NCBI GenBank assembly: GCA_023457435.1
Contig: JAEWLS010000045.1
Span: 148,506 to 212,505 of the forward strand
DNA from: Pseudomonadota bacterium
GTDB lineage: Bacteria; Pseudomonadota; Alphaproteobacteria; Rhizobiales; Rhizobiaceae
Direction of reading: 5' to 3'
Length of the DNA stretch: 64,000 nucleotides
Positions 43,233 to 50,294 of the stretch are shown here, piece after piece. Position numbers and translations under genes: made by a program. The notes beneath the pieces were generated by a model. That model did not search any database. It was not told the DNA's origin and saw only the letters and a program-made list of their open reading frames with translations. Position 1 is the stretch's first letter; each line of letters starts with the position of its first letter.

Positions 43233-43310
43233 GTTGAATGATCCGATTGGGGCTCAATCGAGCGGGACGGTCGCAGCTCCCCGCGTGCCCCTGCGGTAGC
43301 GCGACCGTCC
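43233..43310. repeat. inverted repeats upstream of the ligase gene
   Basis: CGATTG/CAATCG with a 5-base loop, then a perfect 10-bp pair GGACGGTCGC (43265-43274) and GCGACCGTCC (43301-43310) with an inner CCGC/GCGG stem. The 43189-43371 gap has no gene. No T-run follows, so a simple terminator is unlikely. Confidence 0.4.
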
Positions 43311-43371
43311 TCCCAGTCCTCCGGAACGAATCACCCCGCCGCCGATTGAGTCGCGTCTTTCGGAGTCGAGT

Positions 43372-44277
43372 ATGCGTGCCAGGGCGAGTACCGGCCGGGC
43401 TGAGCCCGTGCCGTTCATGCCGTTCATGTTCCCGTCGTTGGTCGCAGAGCCGCCCGCCGGGAACGACTGGATTCACGAGATCAAGTACGACGGCTACCGC
43501 ACGCAGATTGTCGTCGATCGCGGCGACGTCCGGATCTTCACCCGCAATGCCTTTGACTGGACCGAGCGGTACTGGCCGTTCGTGCCCGCGGCTAAGAAGC
43601 TCGGCGCGACCACGGCCATCATCGACGGCGAAATCATCGCGACCGACGCCCAAGGCAAGCCCGACTTCCGCAACCTGAAGGAGACGATCCGGCGCGATCC
43701 CGAGGCACTAACATTTGTTGCCTTCGATCTGCTGTATTGGAACGGCCGCGACCTTCGCGGCCAGCCACTCACCTATCGCCGGCAGCAGCTCTGGCGCCTC
43801 GTCGAGCCCGCCACGGGCCGCATCCAGTTCAGCGCGTCTCACGAAGACGATGGCGCCGCGTTCTTCACGGCCGTCGATCGCATGGGCCTCGAGGGCATCG
43901 TCTCGAAGCGGTCCGACAGCGTCTACTGGCCTGGCGTGTCGAAGAGCGACTGGCGGAAGACGAAGTGCGTCGAGGTCAGCACCTTCGAGATCATCGGTGT
44001 CGAGCACGAACCGGGCAAGCCGGCCGTGGCGCTGATGGCCGAACCGGGGACGCGAAAGTACGTCGGCAGCGCCATCGTCGGTCTCACCGCGCCGATGCGC
44101 GAGCGGCTGTGGTCGCGCGTACAGGAGGGCACGCAGGTCAAGGGAGCGAACAAGCCTAAGGCGCTCGCCGTCCGTCGCGGCCTGGTCGGCCGGGTGCGTC
44201 ATCTGAAAGGGGAAGAGAAACTGCGGCACGCCGTGCTGCAGGCGATCGAAACCACGAAGGAGACGTCCGATGGATGA
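43372..44277 (+). CDS. ATP-dependent DNA ligase (LigC/LigD ligase-domain type)
   Basis: 301 residues with the nucleotidyltransferase motifs in order: EIKYDGYR (adenylation Lys38), TAIIDGEIIA, FVAFDLLYWNG, MGLEGIVSKR and DWRKTK, then an OB fold. It has no polymerase or nuclease domain, so it is the free-standing form of bacterial NHEJ-type ligases. No ku gene is on the island. It seals nicks or breaks, perhaps for element circularisation or repair. Its last eight bases overlap the next gene. Confidence 0.88.
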   Translation: MRARASTGRAEPVPFMPFMFPSLVAEPPAGNDWIHEIKYDGYRTQIVVDRGDVRIFTRNAFDWTERYWPFVPAAKKLGATTAIIDGEIIATDAQGKPDFRNLKETIRRDPEALTFVAFDLLYWNGRDLRGQPLTYRRQQLWRLVEPATGRIQFSASHEDDGAAFFTAVDRMGLEGIVSKRSDSVYWPGVSKSDWRKTKCVEVSTFEIIGVEHEPGKPAVALMAEPGTRKYVGSAIVGLTAPMRERLWSRVQEGTQVKGANKPKALAVRRGLVGRVRHLKGEEKLRHAVLQAIETTKETSDG

Positions 44278-44479
44278 ACCGTCACGCATCATCGCCTGCA
44301 AACGTTGCGGCGTGCGCGCCGGGCTTCGCGTCGACCACGGCGAGCTTGTCGTGGTGCTCGGCTATCCTCAGTTCATGGCCGACTGCCAATGCGATCCGGC
44401 CATCGGCAAAGAATGTCCCGAACTGCAGAAGGCCGTGAGCGCGGCGACAGCGCCGACGCCGGCCGAAGCGGCGGAGTGA
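44270..44479 (+). CDS. small Cys-rich (zinc-ribbon-like) protein
   Basis: 69 residues with ACKRCG and DCQCDPAIGKEC, enough Cys for one metal site. Overlaps the ligase gene by eight bases, so it is co-expressed. No family recognised. Confidence 0.5.
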   Translation: MDEPSRIIACKRCGVRAGLRVDHGELVVVLGYPQFMADCQCDPAIGKECPELQKAVSAATAPTPAEAAE

Positions 44480-44488
44480 TCCTCCTGG

Positions 44489-45232
44489 CTATGCCGCCAG
44501 CTTCGTCGGCGCAGGTACCCTTACGAGAGCCCCGTCCGCCAGCGGGCGCTGCAGCAGCTTCGCCTCCGACCACGGAGCGGTCATCCAAAGCTCGTTCTCG
44601 GCCGGCTCTTTGAGCAGCGCCGGCATCGCCTTCATATGCACCGACGCGACCTCTGCATTCGGCTCGGTGGCCAGGAAGCCGTAGAGGTCAAGCGTCTCCA
44701 ACCCGTCGCGCACCTTGCGCACCGACGTCCACTGCGAGACCCAGATGCCCGCGAAGCACATCAGGGGTGTCGTCTCGTCTCGCGCGAACCACGCGTTCGG
44801 CACGTTACCGCCTTCCGGCTTCGATGCCGGATCCGGCTCCGCGAACTGCGTCACCGGCACGAGGCAGCGGTTCTCGACGCCGAGCCAGCGCTTCCAATGC
44901 GAGCTGGCCGTATTGCGCACATTCGTCGTGCCGCGGTCCGGCTCCATTTTCAGGAGCTCGGCGAAGACGGCGTTGTCGACCTCCTTGCCCTTCGCCCGCA
45001 GCTTGTCGGCGCGCTTCGACGCGGCGTCGAGTTGCGCCTTCTGGCTCGAGGGCAGACCCCAGCGCATCCGCACCAGCTCGCGAACGCCGTCCAGGCCGTT
45101 GCGCACGACCGGGCCGAACCGGTCGGGATAGACGTCGATCGACGGCTCATTGAAACCTGATAGGTCGCGCAGCGCCCGCGTGAAGTCGATGATCGCCTGG
45201 CGGTTCGTGGTAGCGTTGTAGAGGTTGCACAT
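44489..45232 (-). CDS. SOS response-associated peptidase (SRAP/YedK/HMCES)
   Basis: SRAP proteins cap abasic sites in single-stranded DNA by a covalent link through Cys2. The 247-residue protein starts MCNLYN, giving the catalytic Cys after Met removal, and has RNTASSHWKRW, CLVPVTQFAE and HMKAMPALL (HxxxMP). Its divergent promoter gap holds a LexA-type box (45296-45310). It converges with the ligase pair. A DNA-repair role under SOS control is well supported. Confidence 0.9.
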   Translation of the reverse strand: MCNLYNATTNRQAIIDFTRALRDLSGFNEPSIDVYPDRFGPVVRNGLDGVRELVRMRWGLPSSQKAQLDAASKRADKLRAKGKEVDNAVFAELLKMEPDRGTTNVRNTASSHWKRWLGVENRCLVPVTQFAEPDPASKPEGGNVPNAWFARDETTPLMCFAGIWVSQWTSVRKVRDGLETLDLYGFLATEPNAEVASVHMKAMPALLKEPAENELWMTAPWSEAKLLQRPLADGALVRVPAPTKLAA

Positions 45233-45295
45233 TTGCGAACTCTGCCTGCGTCAGCGTCGCGCGGCAATCACCAACTTGACGACGATGCGGAATTT

Positions 45296-45310
45296 GTTCC
45301 TATCTTGTTC
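45296..45310. promoter_or_regulatory. LexA (SOS) box
   Basis: GTTC-N7-GTTC, the alphaproteobacterial LexA site, lies between the divergent SRAP gene (64 bp away) and the gene at 45313 (2 bp away). The 14 bases GGAATTTGTTCCTA (45289-45302) around its first half-site also recur at the second box (46643-46656). No Shine-Dalgarno is visible for the gene at 45313, so its mRNA may be leaderless. Confidence 0.8.
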
Positions 45311-45312
45311 TC

Positions 45313-45630
45313 ATGCCAATGCGACGAGAACGAGCCAGGGACCGCGACACGTTCTACCTGTCGAACGCGCACCAAGCCGGGTCACTGGTACGCGTGACCT
45401 GCGGCGGGTGCTCGCCGGCGCGAGTGTATGTGCCAGAAGACCTGATCAAGCTGTTTGGCGATCTCGCCGTCATCGACCTCGACGACAAGATGCGCTGCGA
45501 AGGTTGTGGCAACCCACCCAGTGTTCGCATCTATCACCCGCCGGCCGCCGAGCGGATAGGGCTGATCGTACGCCGGCTGAGGGCGATCAAGATGGTCCGC
45601 AAGGCTGTGTGGCGCGAGGAGCGGCTGTAG
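45313..45630 (+). CDS. hypothetical zinc-ribbon-like protein
   Basis: 105 residues with two CxxC knuckles (VTCGGC and RCEGCG), as in small zinc ribbons, and a basic C-terminal helix. It starts two bases after the LexA box. Probably nucleic-acid binding; no named family. Confidence 0.55.
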   Translation: MPMRRERARDRDTFYLSNAHQAGSLVRVTCGGCSPARVYVPEDLIKLFGDLAVIDLDDKMRCEGCGNPPSVRIYHPPAAERIGLIVRRLRAIKMVRKAVWREERL

Positions 45631-45649
45631 GGCGCCAAAGCGCGGTTGG

Positions 45650-46084
45650 TCAGCGCTTTGCGGTCTTCCCGCCCGCGGCCTTCTTCGGCGCCGTCTTCCG
45701 GCCCCTCTTGCGGCCGAGACCCATGGTCTTTGCCAACGCCGATCGTGCCGCGGAGTAGTTCGGCGCCACCATCGGATAATCCCTCGGAAGACCCCATTTC
45801 TCGCGGTACTCCTCCGGCGTTAGACCTCGGATGCCGAGGTGTCGCTTCAGCGACTTGTACTTCTTGCCGTCTTCCAGGCTGACCAGGAAATCGTCACTGA
45901 TGGTCTTCTTAATGGGCATCAGAGGCGTCAGCTTCTCGGGCGCCGGAGCTACGGGCGTAGAGAGTCCCGACAAGGCGTTAGCGACACTCGCAATGACTGC
46001 CGGCAAATCCATCCGCGCCACGCCGTTCTTCGAGACATAGGCGCTGACGATGTGCGCGGTGAGTTCGTGAAGGTCGGATTGCAT
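45650..46084 (-). CDS. MucR/Ros-family transcriptional regulator
   Basis: 144 residues with the MucR order: helical N-terminus, SLEDGKKYKSLKRHLGIRGL, YREKWGLPRDYPMVAPNYS and a basic tail GLGRKRGRK. Ros/MucR proteins fold around a Cys2His2 zinc site, but the usual Cys in VCLEDG is Ser here, so the site is incomplete. Some Mesorhizobium relatives are known to fold without zinc. Chromosomal MucR is an H-NS-like silencer; an island copy may silence or compete. GAGGAGA precedes the ATG. Confidence 0.88.
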   Translation of the reverse strand: MQSDLHELTAHIVSAYVSKNGVARMDLPAVIASVANALSGLSTPVAPAPEKLTPLMPIKKTISDDFLVSLEDGKKYKSLKRHLGIRGLTPEEYREKWGLPRDYPMVAPNYSAARSALAKTMGLGRKRGRKTAPKKAAGGKTAKR

Positions 46085-46147
46085 GCCGTCTCCTCTTCTG
46101 CTGCGAAAAGAGGCGAGAACAGCGCCTTCGTCAAGGCGCTGAGGGCG

Positions 46148-46384
46148 TCAGATCTTCTCTGACTCCCACGCCCGCGGTGTCCGCATCCAGGCGGGCGGCG
46201 CGCCGGTGACCTCGGCGATCGCCTTGCATACATGGGTGTTTAGGTCGGTGAGCACCCGGCCCTGCGTCGTACCGCTGCGTAGGATCGGACGACAGCACGC
46301 GCGGTGAAGTTCAGTCGCCGCGGCGACGAAGGCTTCGAGCTCGGCGGCAGTCAGTTCGGCGGAGCCCCTGTTACGGCCGGCCAT
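46148..46384 (-). CDS. hypothetical protein
   Basis: 78 residues beginning MAGRNRGSAELTAAELEAFV. Overlaps the upstream gene by 14 bases with a GGAG site inside it. No family recognised. Probably driven from the LexA-box promoter region near 46650. Confidence 0.5.
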   Translation of the reverse strand: MAGRNRGSAELTAAELEAFVAAATELHRACCRPILRSGTTQGRVLTDLNTHVCKAIAEVTGAPPAWMRTPRAWESEKI

Positions 46385-46586
46385 TAGTGCGGCTCCGCTG
46401 ATGATAGCCGCGGGTAAAGCCGTAGCTGTTAGTGGCCTGGGCGACGTGCAACTCGTGCTCGAGCAGCTGGCGCGTGATCAGCAGCTCACGTACCGCGGCG
46501 CGGGCACTGCCGCAGACTGCAATCGCCTCTTCGACGTCGGCGCTGGTCACAGCTTCGCCGTCCGCGGCCGGTTGGGGCTCGGTCAT
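46371..46586 (-). CDS. hypothetical protein
   Basis: 71 residues starting MTEPQPAADGEAVTSADVEE, helical. A strong AAAGGAG site is seven bases before the ATG. First gene after the LexA box at 46650-46664, so SOS control is likely. No family recognised. Confidence 0.55.
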   Translation of the reverse strand: MTEPQPAADGEAVTSADVEEAIAVCGSARAAVRELLITRQLLEHELHVAQATNSYGFTRGYHQRSRTNGRP

Positions 46587-46649
46587 TAGAATCTCCTTTC
46601 GGTGGATGGCAGGAGGATGCCGACGCTGGGCTAGCGCGTCAAGGAATTT

Positions 46650-46664
46650 GTTCCTAGTTTGTTC
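46650..46664. promoter_or_regulatory. LexA (SOS) box upstream of two operons
   Basis: GTTC-N7-GTTC lies 64 bp before the small gene at 46586 (- strand) and 125 bp before the TIR-like gene at 46789 (+ strand). On the - strand it is directly followed by TTGACG, a good -35 element. Which side it controls is open. Confidence 0.75.
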
Positions 46665-46788
46665 GCGGAGTCCGACCAGCGTATGGGCAGGCGACCCGAA
46701 CAGAGATTCCTGTGCACGCGAGTAACACTAACCTTTGCAGCGCGAGACTTGAAGGCATATCGTCGGGAGGTTTCAAAGGGCTGCCTGG

Positions 46789-47199
46789 ATGCCGTACCTT
46801 CACAACTATCGGCTCTTTATTAGCCACGCCTGGCGCTACAGCGACGGGTATGAGCGTGCCGTTCGTTTCTTAAATGAAGCCAACAACTTCTCTTGGACAA
46901 ACTATTCAGTACCTGAGTCTAGGGCATTTGAAGGCCTTACCGGGGCCCAGCTCGGCGACCAACTGAAGGCTCAAATTCGTCCCGTCCAGTGCACGATTAT
47001 CCTCGCCGGCATGTACGTTGCCCATAGTGGTTGGATCCAGTACGAGATCGACTTCGCGAAGCAACTGGGCAAACCAATATTAGGCATAGTGCCGTGGGGC
47101 GCCGAGCGTACCCCCAAGGCCGTGTCTGATGCCGCATCCATGATGGTGGCCTGGAACTCCGCCGCTATCGTTGCCGGGATTAGAGCGATCACGCCATGA
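46789..47199 (+). CDS. TIR-like protein, DUF1863/ThsB type
   Basis: 136 residues. The strand YRLFISHAWRYSDGY starts a TIR-like fold; the region HSGWIQYEIDFAKQLGKPIL contains the Ser/Trp/Glu pattern (Glu86) where TIR NADases have their catalytic Glu. Short TIR-like DUF1863 proteins include Thoeris ThsB, which makes a cyclic ADP-ribose-type signal on infection. Coupled to the SLATT gene (ATGA). Base composition is clearly more AT-rich than the chromosome. Enzyme activity is inference. Confidence 0.78.
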   Translation: MPYLHNYRLFISHAWRYSDGYERAVRFLNEANNFSWTNYSVPESRAFEGLTGAQLGDQLKAQIRPVQCTIILAGMYVAHSGWIQYEIDFAKQLGKPILGIVPWGAERTPKAVSDAASMMVAWNSAAIVAGIRAITP

Positions 47200-48077
47200 C
47201 TCGCGTTCAGTTCGAGTTTCCCGCTTTATTTGCAACGGCGAGTGGAATGTCCGCCAACGCCCAAAGCGAATATTTGCGCTTGATACGGCTTGAGTATCTG
47301 CTGCTCATCGTGTCATCCGTGCTTGCGTTAAATCTCGCGGTCACGCGAACTTACTATGTGGCTGCGGCAGTCGCCATTCTGGCGTCGCTCTCAGTACTAA
47401 TTCTGAGAAACGCCAGAAAACCTGAACAAAGCTGGTACCGCGGCCGCGCTCTTGCAGAATCAATTAAGACATCGTGCTGGAAATATTGTATGGGCGCCGA
47501 GCCCTTTGGCCGCAATGACTCACCTGCGGTCACCCGCGCCGAGTTCAGAAATTATCTAACCGCTATTCTCGAGGCCAACAGGTTTGTTGGATACGAAATG
47601 CCGCCGGACGCTGCTGCGGACGAGCAGATCACGCCCTCGATGGAGCAAATTCGGAGCTCTGATTTAGGCGTCCGAAAGACGTATTACGAAGAGTTGCGGA
47701 TCAAGAACCAGCGTGTTTGGTACGCTAAGAAGGCAGCCGTCAACCGGAACGCAAGCAGATGGTGGTTTCGTGCCGCCGTAGGCGCTTATGGTGCAGCGAT
47801 CATTATGGCATTGGCTCGGATTGCCGAGCCAGCAGCCGTTATTTGGCCAATCGAGCCGTTCCTTGTAGTCGCCTCATCGCTGATTGGATGGATGCAGGTC
47901 AAGAAGTTCAACGAACTCGCTTCGTCATATACGCTGACGGCACATGAGATCGGGATACTGCAGGGGAAAATCGCTGAGGTTGACAGTGAGGAGTCTTGGT
48001 CGGCGTTCGTCGTTGATGCAGAGCAGGCGTTTTCCCGAGAGCACACACAGTGGGTCGCGCGACAACAGTATGCGTAG
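47196..48077 (+). CDS. SLATT/DUF4231-type membrane protein, putative effector
   Basis: 293 residues with two pairs of TM helices (about 33-50 and 52-71; 192-208 and 217-234), each followed by a soluble helical segment. The C-terminal FVVDAEQAFSREHTQW is typical of SLATT domains, 2TM proteins predicted to act as membrane-damaging effectors in nucleotide-signal systems. Its start overlaps the TIR-like stop by four bases, so the two are made together. Convergent with the integrase gene 7 bp away. Confidence 0.75.
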   Translation: MTRVQFEFPALFATASGMSANAQSEYLRLIRLEYLLLIVSSVLALNLAVTRTYYVAAAVAILASLSVLILRNARKPEQSWYRGRALAESIKTSCWKYCMGAEPFGRNDSPAVTRAEFRNYLTAILEANRFVGYEMPPDAAADEQITPSMEQIRSSDLGVRKTYYEELRIKNQRVWYAKKAAVNRNASRWWFRAAVGAYGAAIIMALARIAEPAAVIWPIEPFLVVASSLIGWMQVKKFNELASSYTLTAHEIGILQGKIAEVDSEESWSAFVVDAEQAFSREHTQWVARQQYA

Positions 48078-48084
48078 CGTGAAT

Positions 48085-49320
48085 CTACCGTCTCCGCCCC
48101 TCGATCAGTTCAGCTGCCGGCGGCGCACTCTCCAAAATGAGATCGGCCCAAGCCTGAGCGAGCTCGCGCCTGCGCGCCAGGTGCTCGGCCCGGTTGTATG
48201 CGGCTTCGACCTTGTTCTGCGGTACGTGAGCTAGCATGAGGTCGATAACGTGCCGGTCAGCCGGGTAAAGTTCATTCATCACCGAGGAAAAGGTTGATCG
48301 CCAGCCGTGCGGTACGTGCTTTCCGTGATAGCCGGCGCGATTCAGGTAATAGCCAAGGGCATTCTCAGACATCGGCTTGTGCGCGTGGCGCTCATTCGGG
48401 AATGCCAGTGGACCGCGTCCGGTGATCTGCCACAGCGCCTCGATGGCCTCGATTGTCTGAGCGGCGAGCGGTACGAAGTGGTCGCGGGCCTCGTCGTCCT
48501 TGTGCTGCAGGCGCAGTTTCATTCTTTCGGCGGGGACTTGCCAAAGCCCCTGACCTAGATCGCGCCACTCAGTCCATGGCGTAGCGCTAAGCGTGCCTGG
48601 CCGCACCACAGTCAGGGCGAGTATGCGCATCGCAAGCTTGGTCACCGGCCGCGCCGGCGTGTCCTCTGCGGCGAGCAGCATCTCTCGGGCCTTGGCCAGA
48701 TCCGTGATCGCCGGCTGGCGGCCCTTCTTGATCGGCGCCATTGCCTTCTGCACGACGGCTGCAGGGTCTGCCTTTCCGCGGCCGACCGAGATGGCGTAAA
48801 CGAAGATAGCGGACATGCGCTGGCGCACTCGGCGGGCAGTCTCTACGGCGCCCCTGCCCTCGATCGTCCGCAGCAGCGCAATGACGTCTACCGGAGTGAT
48901 GTCGTCCACAAGTGATCGTCCAAGGACGGGGAAGACCTCCTTCTGGAGGCTCTCAATGACGTCGTTTGAGTGCCGCTTCACCCAATGTGATGCGTTCAGC
49001 GCATGCCACTCGCGTGCTAGGGCCTCGAACGTGTTCTCACCGGTGATGGCCCCTGCTTTGCGTAGGCGCTTGAGCGCTGAAGGATCCTTGCCTTGGCGCA
49101 GAATGTCCTTCGCGTCGTCGCGTTGTGCTCGTGCCTCGGCGAGGCTCAGCGCAGGGTACGGTCCAAAGGAGAGAAGCTTCTCCTTCCCGGCGTACGAGTA
49201 GCGCATGCGCCACAGCTTGCCGCCAGCCGGCGTGACCACAACGTGCAAGCCGCCCGAATCGAACAGCTTGTAGGGTTTTTCGCGCGACACGGCCTTTCGG
49301 ACCGCGATGTCAGTGAGCAT
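48085..49320 (-). CDS. int: tyrosine-type integrase, P4 family
   Basis: 411 residues. The N-terminal arm-binding domain (DUF4102 type, KLFDSGGLHVVVTPAGGKLW) is followed by a SAM-like domain and a catalytic domain with Arg240 (VVRPGTL), His338 and Arg341 (HGWR), His365 (LAHVP) and nucleophile Tyr375 (YNRAEH). All catalytic residues are in place. It sits next to the tRNA-Ser it uses as attachment site and should integrate and excise the island. Confidence 0.95.
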   Translation of the reverse strand: MLTDIAVRKAVSREKPYKLFDSGGLHVVVTPAGGKLWRMRYSYAGKEKLLSFGPYPALSLAEARAQRDDAKDILRQGKDPSALKRLRKAGAITGENTFEALAREWHALNASHWVKRHSNDVIESLQKEVFPVLGRSLVDDITPVDVIALLRTIEGRGAVETARRVRQRMSAIFVYAISVGRGKADPAAVVQKAMAPIKKGRQPAITDLAKAREMLLAAEDTPARPVTKLAMRILALTVVRPGTLSATPWTEWRDLGQGLWQVPAERMKLRLQHKDDEARDHFVPLAAQTIEAIEALWQITGRGPLAFPNERHAHKPMSENALGYYLNRAGYHGKHVPHGWRSTFSSVMNELYPADRHVIDLMLAHVPQNKVEAAYNRAEHLARRRELAQAWADLILESAPPAAELIEGRRR

Positions 49321-49398
49321 TCGTGAGCCTCGGCGTCACCATTCTGCTACCGAATGAATGCGAGAATACCCCAATCGTCAACTACTAGTACCCCACAT

Positions 49399-49423
49399 CA
49401 TACCCTGCGTTTCGCAGGGTATG
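49399..49423. repeat. perfect inverted repeat in the integrase-attR gap
   Basis: CATACCCTGCG-TTT-CGCAGGGTATG, 11-bp arms with a 3-base loop, lies 79 bp upstream of int. The octamer ACTAGCGG at 49431-49438 recurs near attL (31386-31393) and might be an integrase arm site. The rest of 49321-49529 is AT-rich and has no gene. Confidence 0.5.
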
Positions 49424-49529
49424 GCAGGCAACTAGCGGCGAGTTTCGGCTAGTTATGGTAAGCCTGATAGACTGCAAGTTACTGATATTGCGGCACAATC
49501 AGTGACGTTCGGTGCCATACGGGAAGACG

Positions 49530-49546
49530 TCCTGGCGGAGGGAGTG
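49530..49546. repeat. right attachment site (attR)
   Basis: Same 17 bases as attL. Here they overlap the 3' end of the intact tRNA-Ser gene including its encoded CCA, so integration restored the tRNA. Confidence 0.9.
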
Positions 49547-49622
49547 GGATTCGAACCCACGGTGGAGTCGCCCCCACGCCGGTTTTCAAGACCGGTGCCT
49601 TAAACCGCTCGGCCATCCCTCC
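49533..49622 (-). tRNA. tRNA-Ser(UGA)
   Basis: A 90-nt class II tRNA. The acceptor GGAGGGA pairs with TCCCTCC, the anticodon loop TTGAAAA gives TGA, a long variable arm is present, and GCCA ends the gene. It is the integration target of the adjacent island. Confidence 0.95.
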
Positions 49623-49635
49623 TGAAAGGCCGGCT

Positions 49636-50283
49636 TTAGCGTCCGGCTGCGCGTTGCGCAACTGGAGCCGCCGCCGCGCCCTGCTTGCGGCGCCGCCGCC
49701 AGTCCATCACGTATGGCCGCAACGGCCGATAGCCGACGAGCAATACCGCCAATGTGGCGTAGATCGCGGGCTCGAGCGTGATCACCTTGACCGACATGGC
49801 AAAATGCAACGCGCCGGCGAGCACAATGAGGTAGGCGAGCTTATGAAGCTTGTTCCAGCGCGAACCGAGCCTTCGGATCGACCAGGAGTTCGACGTCAGC
49901 GCCAGGGGAATCAGCATCAGCAGAGCCGCCATGCCGATCGTGATGAATGGCCGGCGTGCGATGTCGGTAAGAATAGCCGATCCATTCAGCGCCTGGTCGA
50001 GCACCATGTAGGTCAGAAAGTGCATGGCCACGTACCAGAAGGCGAGCAATCCCAGCGCGCGTCGATATCGCACCAGATTGAGCCCGGCGAGGTCGCGCAG
50101 CGGCGTCACAGCGAGCGTCGCCAGCAGAAACCGCAATGCCCAGATGCCGAGCAGATGCTCGAATTCCTTGATCGCGTTGCCGGGAATGCGGCCCGTGGCC
50201 CCAAGCCAGAAGTACCAGGCCGCGGGGACGAAACCGACGGCATAGAGCAGCCAGATACTGGCGGGTCGCCACCAGCGCGGCAA
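49636..50283 (-). CDS. msrQ: MsrQ, heme-binding membrane subunit of periplasmic Met-sulfoxide reductase
   Basis: MsrQ passes electrons from the quinone pool to MsrP. The 215-residue protein has about six TM helices in the ferric-reductase-like pattern (EFEHLLGIWALRFLLATLAV, and WYVAMHFLTYMVLDQA and LHFAMSVK with heme His). No ATG lies near the expected start; TTG at 50283 gives a normal length, but other starts between the msrP stop and there are possible. Confidence 0.85.
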   Translation of the reverse strand: MPRWWRPASIWLLYAVGFVPAAWYFWLGATGRIPGNAIKEFEHLLGIWALRFLLATLAVTPLRDLAGLNLVRYRRALGLLAFWYVAMHFLTYMVLDQALNGSAILTDIARRPFITIGMAALLMLIPLALTSNSWSIRRLGSRWNKLHKLAYLIVLAGALHFAMSVKVITLEPAIYATLAVLLVGYRPLRPYVMDWRRRRKQGAAAAPVAQRAAGR

Positions 50284-50294
50284 GACAAGCGCTC

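Larger units (their letters stand above)
31260..49546. mobile_element. tRNA-Ser-integrated genomic island, satellite-like
   Basis: About 18.3 kb lies between identical 17-bp repeats at 31260-31276 and 49530-49546. The right copy is the 3' end of tRNA-Ser(UGA). A tyrosine integrase gene (48085-49320) sits 210 bp from that tRNA. Content: HTH proteins, DUF3987 protein, broken HNH nuclease, P27-like small terminase, LamG and WD40 proteins, RTX protease, DNA ligase, SRAP, MucR and a TIR-SLATT pair. No capsid, portal, large terminase or tail module was found, so it is either a phage satellite (PICI-like) or an eroded prophage. Genes near the right end are clearly more AT-rich than the chromosome. 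Confidence 0.88.

Noticed and set aside
42517..43653. A 378-codon - strand frame across the HTH and ligase genes
   Set aside because: The + strand HTH, coupled GTG gene and ligase are well supported; this frame is their mirror.
31264..49533. Full conjugative element
   Set aside because: No relaxase, coupling protein or type IV secretion gene is seen.
31260..49546. Calling the island a complete prophage
   Set aside because: No large terminase, portal, capsid, tail or lysis genes could be recognised in 18 kb.
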